Under the pieces are notes generated by a model. That model was not told the DNA's origin. It saw only the letters and a program-made list of their open reading frames with translations, and did no database searches. DNA of 64,000 bases, from assembly GCA_035551835.1 (NCBI GenBank), contig DASZMN010000014.1:1-64000 (forward strand), written 5' to 3'. This document shows positions 58,165 through 64,000 of the stretch, piece after piece; position 1 is the first letter of the stretch; each line of letters begins with the position of its first letter. A program made the position numbers and the translations under genes. This DNA comes from Bog-473 sp035551835 (GTDB lineage: Bacteria; Actinomycetota; Acidimicrobiia; Acidimicrobiales; RAAP-2).

Positions 58165-59094
58165 ATGCCCATCACCACGACCGAGAAGATCTGGATGGAC
58201 GGGGAGCTCGTCGACTGGGCCGATGCCACCGTGCACGTGCTCACCCACACCATGCACTACGGCTCGGGAGTCTTCGAGGGCATTCGCGCCTACCCGACGA
58301 GCCGTGGCGTGGCGGTCTTCCGCCTGGGTGAGCACATCCGTCGCTTGTTTGCCTCGGCCAAGGTGTTCATGATCGACGTGCCGTTCACGGTCGACCAGGT
58401 CATCGACGCCTGCCGCCTGGTGGTCCGGGTCAACGGCATGCACGACGGCTGCTACATCCGCCCGCTGGTTTTCCTCGGCTACGGCGAGATGGGCCTCAAC
58501 CCCCTCCCGTGCCCGGTCAACGTGTCGGTCGCCTGCTGGCCCTGGGGTACCTACCTCGGTGACGAGGGCGTGGCCAACGGCGTCACGGTCAAGATCAGTT
58601 CGTGGCGCCGCCACGACCCCAACGCGGTGCCGACGGCGGCCAAGGGGACGGGCATGTACGCGAACTCGTCGCTGGCCAAGGTCGAGGCCTTGAAGGCCGG
58701 CTACGACGAGGCCATCTTGCTCGCCCCGAACGGGAAGGTGAGCGAGTGCACCGGCGAGAACGTGTTCATCGTCCGCGACGGTGTCCTCGTGACGCCGCCG
58801 ACCTCCGACGCCGGCGCCCTCGCCGGCATCACCCAGAACACCGTCGAGACCATCGCCCGGGACCTCGGGTACGAGGTCCAGTACGACCACATCGTGCGGA
58901 CCGACCTGTACCTGGCCGACGAGGCCTTCCTCACCGGTACGGCGGCCGAGGTCGTGCCGATCCGCGCCGTCGACGACCGCGCCGTGGGCTCGGGCCACCC
59001 GGGCAAGATCACCAAGGAGATCCAGCAGGCCTACTTCGCCACCGTCCGCGGCGAGGTGGACCAGTACAAGGAATGGCTGGATTATGTCGACTGA
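58165..59094 (+). CDS. ilvE: Branched-chain amino acid aminotransferase
   Basis: A 309-residue fold-type IV PLP enzyme that makes the last step to Val, Leu and Ile. VHVLTHTMHYGSGVFEGIRAY, the PLP lysine in MYANSSLAKVEALKAGYDEAILL and the SECTGENVFIV block match IlvE. It starts 5 nt after leuB and overlaps cimA by 11 nt, so one message carries all three genes. Confidence 0.96.
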   Translation: MPITTTEKIWMDGELVDWADATVHVLTHTMHYGSGVFEGIRAYPTSRGVAVFRLGEHIRRLFASAKVFMIDVPFTVDQVIDACRLVVRVNGMHDGCYIRPLVFLGYGEMGLNPLPCPVNVSVACWPWGTYLGDEGVANGVTVKISSWRRHDPNAVPTAAKGTGMYANSSLAKVEALKAGYDEAILLAPNGKVSECTGENVFIVRDGVLVTPPTSDAGALAGITQNTVETIARDLGYEVQYDHIVRTDLYLADEAFLTGTAAEVVPIRAVDDRAVGSGHPGKITKEIQQAYFATVRGEVDQYKEWLDYVD

Positions 59095-60826
59095 CGAGAC
59101 CGCGGGCGAGCCCGGCCACACCCACAGCCACGGCGGCGTGCGCCACACGCACGCCCACGGGCACAGTGCGCACGCGCACGACTACGTCGTGCCCGAGCTG
59201 CCAGAGGCGGTCGACATCTTCGACACGATCCTGCGGGACGGGAGCCAGCAGGAGGGCCTATCGCTCACGGTCGACGACAAGCTGCGGGTGGCCGAGCAGC
59301 TCGACCACCTCGGGGTCACCTTCATCGAGGGCGGCTGGCCCGGCGCCAACCCCAAGGACATCGAGTTCTTCGCGCGGGCCAAGAAGGAGCTCACGCTCGA
59401 TACCGCCACGCTGGTTGCGTTCGGCTCCACGCGACGGGCCGGCGTCAAGCCGGAGAAGGACGAGGTCCTGGCGAACCTGATCGCGGCCGGGGCGCCGGTG
59501 GCCTGCATCGTGGCCAAGTCGTGGGACCGTCACGTGGCCGAGGCGCTGCGGACGTCGCTCGATGAGGCGGTCGCCATGGTGGCCGACTCCGTGCGGTACC
59601 TGCGCGAGCACGACCTGCGCGTCTTCCTCGATGCGGAGCACTTCTTCGACGGCTACCGGAACAACCCGGAGTTCGCGCTCTCGGTCCTGGCGGCGGCCGA
59701 AGAGTCGGGTGCCGAGGCACTGGTGCTGTGCGACACCAACGGCGGCTCCCTGCCCGACGACGTGGGCGCGGCCGTCGCCGCCGTGCGGAGCGGGACGAGC
59801 GCGCAGCTCGGCATCCACTGCCACAACGACGCCGGCTGCGCCGTGGCCAACTCGTTGGTGGCCGTGCAGGCCGGGGTGACCCAGGTCCAAGGCTGCATCA
59901 ACGGCTACGGCGAGCGCGCCGGCAACACCGACCTCTCCGCGGCCATCCCCAACCTGTCCTTGAAGCTCAACATTCGCACCATTCCCGTCGATCGCCTGGA
60001 GCGACTGACGCCCGTGGCGCACCACATCGCGGAGCTGGTGAACATCGCGCCGAACCCGCAGCAGCCCTACGTCGGCAACTCGGTGTTCGCGCACAAGGGC
60101 GGCCTGCACGCCAGCGCGGTGGCCCGAAGCGCCGACCTGTACGAGCACGTCGAGCCGAACACGGTCGGCAACGGGACGCGCGTCGTGGTGTCCGAGATGG
60201 CGGGCCGGTCGACCCTGGCGATGAAGGCAGCCGAGCTCGGGCTCGATCTCGACGGCGAGGTCATCGGCCGCGTTCTCGACGAGCTCAAGCACCTGGAGCA
60301 CGAGGGCTATCACTTCGAGGTGGCAGACGGCTCGCTCGAGCTCCTGCTGCGCCGGGCCGCCGGGTGGGTCTCGGACTTCTTCACCGTCGAGTCGTTCCGG
60401 GTGATCACGGATCACGGTGCGCGCCGTGAGACGGACGCGGCCACGGACGGACGAGCACACGCCGCCGCCACACCGGGCCCGGCGGTGCTGTTCGGCCTGA
60501 CGACCGAGGCCACCGTGAAGGTCCACGTCGGCGCCGAGCGGGTCGTGGCGACCGCGGAGGGCAACGGACCGGTCAACGCGTTGGACGGCGCGCTTCGAGG
60601 CGCCATCGGCCCGAAATTCCCGGCCCTCGAGCACATCCACCTGACCGACTACCGGGTCCGCGTCCTCGATACGGGGCGGGGCACCGGCGCGGTGACCCGG
60701 GTCCTGGTCGATTCGACCGATGGCGAGCACACCTGGACGACGATCGGAGTCTCCGAGAACATCATTGAGGCCAGCTGGCAAGCCCTCTACGATTCGATCG
60801 TCTTCGGTCTGCTCCACGCCGAGTAG
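59084..60826 (+). CDS. cimA: (R)-citramalate synthase with His-rich N-terminal extension
   Basis: A 580-residue LeuA-family enzyme that condenses pyruvate and acetyl-CoA to citramalate, the threonine-independent start of isoleucine synthesis. VDIFDTILRDGSQQEGLSL and FIEGGWPGANPKD are CimA-specific; HCHNDAGCAVANSL holds the metal His pair. The C-terminal regulatory domain starts near residue 420. The first 34 residues contain ten histidines in HTH, HAH and HGH steps, unusual for this family. AAGGA 11-15 nt before the ATG supports that start; GTG 59189 would remove the His tract but has no ribosome binding site. Confidence 0.95.
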   Translation: MSTDETAGEPGHTHSHGGVRHTHAHGHSAHAHDYVVPELPEAVDIFDTILRDGSQQEGLSLTVDDKLRVAEQLDHLGVTFIEGGWPGANPKDIEFFARAKKELTLDTATLVAFGSTRRAGVKPEKDEVLANLIAAGAPVACIVAKSWDRHVAEALRTSLDEAVAMVADSVRYLREHDLRVFLDAEHFFDGYRNNPEFALSVLAAAEESGAEALVLCDTNGGSLPDDVGAAVAAVRSGTSAQLGIHCHNDAGCAVANSLVAVQAGVTQVQGCINGYGERAGNTDLSAAIPNLSLKLNIRTIPVDRLERLTPVAHHIAELVNIAPNPQQPYVGNSVFAHKGGLHASAVARSADLYEHVEPNTVGNGTRVVVSEMAGRSTLAMKAAELGLDLDGEVIGRVLDELKHLEHEGYHFEVADGSLELLLRRAAGWVSDFFTVESFRVITDHGARRETDAATDGRAHAAATPGPAVLFGLTTEATVKVHVGAERVVATAEGNGPVNALDGALRGAIGPKFPALEHIHLTDYRVRVLDTGRGTGAVTRVLVDSTDGEHTWTTIGVSENIIEASWQALYDSIVFGLLHAE

Positions 60827-60901
60827 GGCCGATCGCCGGGCGTCGCCGGACGTCGCCGGGGGAGCACGGAGGGTGGACAAGAACGTGGAGATCGGCATCG
60901 C

Positions 60902-62569
60902 ATGACCTTGTTGAGCCGCTTGGCGGCCAAGGTGGTCAAGCTCCCACCACGGCAGACGACGAACGTCTCGGTCGAGCGAGACCTGGCCGCGAAGATGCCC
61001 GATGGCGCCGTGCTCCTGGCGGACCGCTGGTACGCGACCGACGATGCGGGTGGCCGACCGACCGTGTTGGCCCGCACGCCGTACGGGCGGACGCTCATCG
61101 GACCGCTCGGACGGCTGTTCGCCGAACGCGGCTACCAGATGGTGATCCAGAGCTGCCGCGGCACCTTCGGGTCTGAGGGCGAGTTGGCCCCGGTGCGCCA
61201 CGAGCGCGCGGACGGGCACGCCACGCTCGAGTGGGTGGCGGCCCAGCCGTGGTTCGACGGGCGGCTCGTCATGTGGGGCGCCAGCTATCTCGGGTTGACG
61301 CAGTGGGCGATCGCCGAGGATCCGCCGCCGTACGTCAAGGCGCTCGACCTTCAGGTCGCGGCGGCGAACTTCCGCGACACCATCGTGTACCCCGGTGGCT
61401 CCTTCGCCCTCGAGATGGCGCTGGCGTGGCTGTACCAGATGCAGCACCAGGAGCTCGGACTCCGCACCGTTCTTCGGACCCAGCTGCGCGCCAACAAGGT
61501 CCTGACCCGGTCGAGCACCGTGTTGCCACTGGGCAAGTCCGACGTGGCGACACTCGGTGCGGTCTCGCCTCCGTTCCAGGACTGGCTCGAGCACAACCAG
61601 CCCGGGGACCCATGGTGGGACGAGCTCCATTTCGGGCGCCGGCTCGACAAGGTCCCTCCCGCCAGCCTCGTCGGCGGCTGGTACGACCTCTTCTTGCCGG
61701 GTCTGGTGGCGGACTACGAGGCCCTGCGCGAGGCCGGCCGCACGGCACGCCTCACGATCGGCCCATGGACGCACGTCAGCCCCGGCCTCTTCGGCGAGGG
61801 CATCCGAGACGGCTTCGATTGGTTCGACAAGCAGCTCGGCGAGCGGCGCGGCAAGGCGCCCCGGGCGCCGGTCCGGGTCTTCGTCATGGGCTCTCGGCGG
61901 TGGGAGGAGTTCTCGCTGTGGCCGCCCGCCGGCGAGCAGCAGCGCTGGTACCTCGGGCGTTGGGGCACCCTCGACACCGAGCCGCCGGGCGCCAGCGCGC
62001 CGGATCGGTTTCATTACAACCCCCACGACCCGACGCCGGCGGTGGGAGGAGCGGGGCTGAACTTCGCCACGACCGGACCGCGCGACCAGCGTAAGCGGGA
62101 GCACCGGCACGACGTCATTACCTTTACGAGCCCGGTCATGACGGAGGACCTCACCGTCATCGGGCCGCTGACGGTGACCCTCTACCTCCGCTCCTCGCGA
62201 GAGCACACGGACTTCGTCGTGCGCCTGTGTGACGTGTCGTCCAAGGGCAAGTCGGTCAACCTGAGCGACGGGGTCCTGCGCCTGACGCCCGGAGCCGTCG
62301 AAAAGGATGCCGACGGCGTCTTCCGGCTGGAGCTTTCCATGTGGCCGACGGCCAACACGTTCCGTGCCGGCCACCGGATCAGGCTCCAGGTGTCGAGCGG
62401 TGCCCATCCGCTTTACGCCCGCAATGCGGGGACCGGTGAGGCCTTGGCCACCGGTGCCAACCTGCGTTCGGCGGACCAGGAGGTCTTCCACGACACCACC
62501 AGGCCTTCGTGCCTCACGCTGCCGGTCGTGCGGCTGCTCGAGGACGTGGCGCTGTCCGCCCAGGCGTGA
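60902..62569 (+). CDS. CocE/NonD-type alpha/beta hydrolase (peptidase S15-like)
   Basis: A 555-residue acyl hydrolase. The N-terminal alpha/beta domain has LARTPYGRTLIGPLG, a nucleophile serine in VMWGASYLGLTQW and an Asp/His region before GPWTHVSPG. The C-terminal jelly-roll (RFHYNPHDPTPAVGG onward, VTFTSPVM-like segment) is the X-Pro dipeptidyl-peptidase C domain. Cocaine esterase and S15 peptidases share this architecture; the substrate is unknown. GTGGAGATCGG precedes the ATG. Confidence 0.9.
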   Translation: MTLLSRLAAKVVKLPPRQTTNVSVERDLAAKMPDGAVLLADRWYATDDAGGRPTVLARTPYGRTLIGPLGRLFAERGYQMVIQSCRGTFGSEGELAPVRHERADGHATLEWVAAQPWFDGRLVMWGASYLGLTQWAIAEDPPPYVKALDLQVAAANFRDTIVYPGGSFALEMALAWLYQMQHQELGLRTVLRTQLRANKVLTRSSTVLPLGKSDVATLGAVSPPFQDWLEHNQPGDPWWDELHFGRRLDKVPPASLVGGWYDLFLPGLVADYEALREAGRTARLTIGPWTHVSPGLFGEGIRDGFDWFDKQLGERRGKAPRAPVRVFVMGSRRWEEFSLWPPAGEQQRWYLGRWGTLDTEPPGASAPDRFHYNPHDPTPAVGGAGLNFATTGPRDQRKREHRHDVITFTSPVMTEDLTVIGPLTVTLYLRSSREHTDFVVRLCDVSSKGKSVNLSDGVLRLTPGAVEKDADGVFRLELSMWPTANTFRAGHRIRLQVSSGAHPLYARNAGTGEALATGANLRSADQEVFHDTTRPSCLTLPVVRLLEDVALSAQA

Positions 62570-62632
62570 GCACGGCGCTCGGATGGGTTGCCGGAATGGG
62601 TCGCCGGAACCCCCTCGGGTAGTGTCCGGCCC

Positions 62633-63130
62633 ATGACGCAGCCCACCTTCGTGCCCATCGCGGAGGCCGATCAGGTCAGGCCGGCCCGCCACATGCACGT
62701 GCCGGGCTCGTGGACCACCGCTCGGCCCGCGGAACTCGTGGTGCCCGAACACCCGCGCGGCCGAAGCATGGGCACGCCCGGCCCTGACTCGGGCTTCGCG
62801 CTGCGACTCTCGCGGCGGTTCGAGCACGAGCTCAAGCTCGACGAGGGCGAGTCCGAGCACGATGTCCTGCTCGGTGTCGCGTTGCTCGCCGCCAAGCGCG
62901 CCGCACTGTTCGGCCGCGCGCCCTCCGTCTACGACGTCCGCTTCGCATTGAACGTCTGGGGCTTCCTTGACGACGCGCCCAACGAGCTCCGGGCGGGGCG
63001 ACGGGCCGCGTTCTCCTCGATCTCCCACGACTACGTAGCCCAGCGCCGCCTGGTCGACTCGGTCGGAGAGGACCTGCTTCGCCTCACGCCCGATGACGCG
63101 CGCTTCAGAGGCGGTTCGGCCACCGCATAG
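62633..63130 (+). CDS. Conserved hypothetical protein (actinobacterial)
   Basis: A 165-residue soluble protein with no motif I can name. It has a Pro/His-rich N-terminal third (PARHMHVPGSWTTARPAELVVPEHPRGRS), a helical middle (LDEGESEHDVLLGVALLAAKRAALFGRAPSVYDVRFALNVWGFLDD) and a C-terminal FSSISHDYVAQRRLVDSVGEDLL segment. TAGTGT (62620-62625) ends 7 nt before the ATG. The next gene starts 11 nt later, so they may be linked. Confidence 0.75.
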   Translation: MTQPTFVPIAEADQVRPARHMHVPGSWTTARPAELVVPEHPRGRSMGTPGPDSGFALRLSRRFEHELKLDEGESEHDVLLGVALLAAKRAALFGRAPSVYDVRFALNVWGFLDDAPNELRAGRRAAFSSISHDYVAQRRLVDSVGEDLLRLTPDDARFRGGSATA

Positions 63131-63141
63131 GCCGCGGACCT

Positions 63142-64000
63142 GTGGCGATCGTGGGTGCCCCCCGGGCCATCGACCGGCTGGAGATCGAGGCCGGCGGCCT
63201 CACCTTTACCGGCCGAGCCTGTGGCCCTCTTGACGGGCGGCGCGTCTTGCTCCTGCACGGTTTCCCCCAGACCTCGTGGGCCTGGCGCGACCAGCTGTGG
63301 GCCCTTGGGCACGCCGGGTTCCGCGCGGTGGCGCCCGACCAACGGGGCTACTGCCACGGGGCGCGTCCGTCCGATCCGCGTGCCTACCGGACCGAATGCC
63401 TCATCGCTGACATCGTCGCCCTGGCCGACTCCATGGAGATGCACCACTTCGACCTCGTCGGACACGACTGGGGTGGCTTGCTCGCTTGGCTCGTGGCCTC
63501 GCGTCACGCCGCGCGCGTCCGCTCGCTCAGCGTTGTCTCCACACCCCATCCGCTGGCGCTTCAGCACGCGTTGCTCGGTGGCGACCACGCGCAGGCCGCA
63601 CAGGGCGAGGCGACCATGTCGTTCCAAGTGCCCGACGAACCGGAGCGCCTGCTCCTCGGGCCGGCTCGCGACGGCAGCGGCCTGCGACGCCTGCTCGAGG
63701 AGACGGGCCTCCACGACGAGGCCGTCGCGACGTACGTCGGGGCATTGCTCGAGCCCGGCGCACTCACCGCGGCGCTGAACTGGTACCGCTCGATGGATGG
63801 CGATGCGTTGTCGGACCTGGAGCCGGTCGGTGTCCCGACGCTCTACGTGTGGTCGAGCGACGATGCTGCCTTCGGCCGAGCAGCCGCCGAGGGCACGCGG
63901 GCCTGCGTGGCGGGGCCGTACGCGTTCGAGGTGCTCGAGGGTGTGTCGCACTGGGTCCCCGAGACCGCTCCGGAACGGCTCTCTGCCCTCCTGTTCCGGC
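63142..64000 (+). CDS. Alpha/beta hydrolase, epoxide hydrolase / haloalkane dehalogenase-like, cut by window edge
   Basis: An open frame of 286 codons from a GTG at 63142 to the window end, with no stop yet. The oxyanion HGFPQTSWAWRDQL, the nucleophile elbow LVGHDWGG with an Asp nucleophile, the acidic residue in VWSSDDAAFG and the catalytic His in EGVSHWVPETAPE are all visible. Asp (not Ser) as nucleophile favours epoxide hydrolase or dehalogenase chemistry. The few residues missing at the C-terminus lie outside the window. Confidence 0.85.
   Translation, partial: MAIVGAPRAIDRLEIEAGGLTFTGRACGPLDGRRVLLLHGFPQTSWAWRDQLWALGHAGFRAVAPDQRGYCHGARPSDPRAYRTECLIADIVALADSMEMHHFDLVGHDWGGLLAWLVASRHAARVRSLSVVSTPHPLALQHALLGGDHAQAAQGEATMSFQVPDEPERLLLGPARDGSGLRRLLEETGLHDEAVATYVGALLEPGALTAALNWYRSMDGDALSDLEPVGVPTLYVWSSDDAAFGRAAAEGTRACVAGPYAFEVLEGVSHWVPETAPERLSALLFR

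Noticed and set aside
59258..63028. A very long open frame (over 1200 codons) on the minus strand opposite cimA and the CocE-type hydrolase
   Set aside because: It is antisense to two clear enzymes, is rich in Arg/Gly/His/Pro with no domain, and arises from the scarcity of stop codons in high-GC DNA.
63142..64000. Calling the last hydrolase a pseudogene because it lacks a stop
   Set aside because: It is simply cut by the window edge; all catalytic motifs up to the final His are intact.

Overview
The window is a 64-kb chromosomal stretch from a high-GC Actinomycetota. The gene set points to an Acidimicrobiia-like free-living heterotroph. Supporting signs are a DUF222/13E12-type protein, a PASTA-domain Ser/Thr kinase, MmpL and DHA2 transporters, GatCAB amidotransferase, a long actinobacterial-type LeuA, a mycobacterial-type SerC and a bacterial P450. 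The lineage is an inference, because there is no rRNA or other phylogenetic marker here. No tRNA, rRNA, CRISPR array, insertion sequence or prophage gene was seen. About 90% of the window is coding, many genes overlap by 1-11 bases, and almost all of it looks like core chromosome.

Layout. 1-6.6 kb: edge-truncated DUF222 protein, MarR/YceI pair, FGGY sugar kinase, glutamine-synthetase-like ligase with a divergent class-I glutamine-amidotransferase hydrolase (a PuuA/PuuD-like pair), an SDR and a 48-residue membrane protein. 6.7-17.3 kb: sirtuin, acyl-CoA ligase, aldehyde dehydrogenase, cysteine desulfurase with mnmA (tRNA thiolation), ligA and a PASTA kinase. 17.4-26.3 kb: DHA2 exporter, SCP2-like protein, an esterase-gatC-gatA-gatB operon, and TetR/MmpL. 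26.4-36 kb: IlvD-family dehydratase, a decayed VOC gene, a two-component system divergent from an ABC-2 exporter, then ilvB-ilvN-ilvC. 36-43 kb: ribbon-helix-helix/DUF4097 pair, cupin, secreted GH5 enzyme, DUF2277, ArsR/SRPBCC, P450 and SDR. 43-47 kb: serC, aminotransferase and serA. 47-61 kb: leuA, ArsR/SRPBCC, ABC-2 system, greA-leuC-leuD-GNAT, and leuB-ilvE-cimA. 61-64 kb: CocE-type hydrolase, an unknown protein and an edge-truncated alpha/beta hydrolase.

The unifying theme is branched-chain amino acid synthesis. IlvBN, IlvC, an IlvD homologue, LeuA, LeuCD, LeuB, IlvE and CimA together give valine, leucine and isoleucine, the last by the threonine-independent citramalate route. Serine synthesis (serA, serC) is interleaved. 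Three of the operons start with a transcription attenuator: a tiny leader ORF rich in the regulated codons, followed by hairpins and a T-tract terminator. The ilvB leader reads MSAHLARPEILVVVT, the leuA leader MTVKPTTSELLLT and the leuB leader MRRPEHFVGIIH. In all three the leader ATG lies 9 nt after its -10 box.

Two other regulatory patterns recur. At least seventeen annotated genes (and one short upstream ORF) have a TAnnnT-like -10 hexamer only 6-11 nt (mostly 6-8) before the start codon, which predicts leaderless mRNAs. Several divergent pairs share overlapping, opposed -10 boxes (tetR/mmpL, serC/aminotransferase, small membrane protein/VOC). Strong palindromic operators lie at the marR/yceI, tetR/mmpL, histidine-kinase, RHH/DUF4097 and second arsR promoters.
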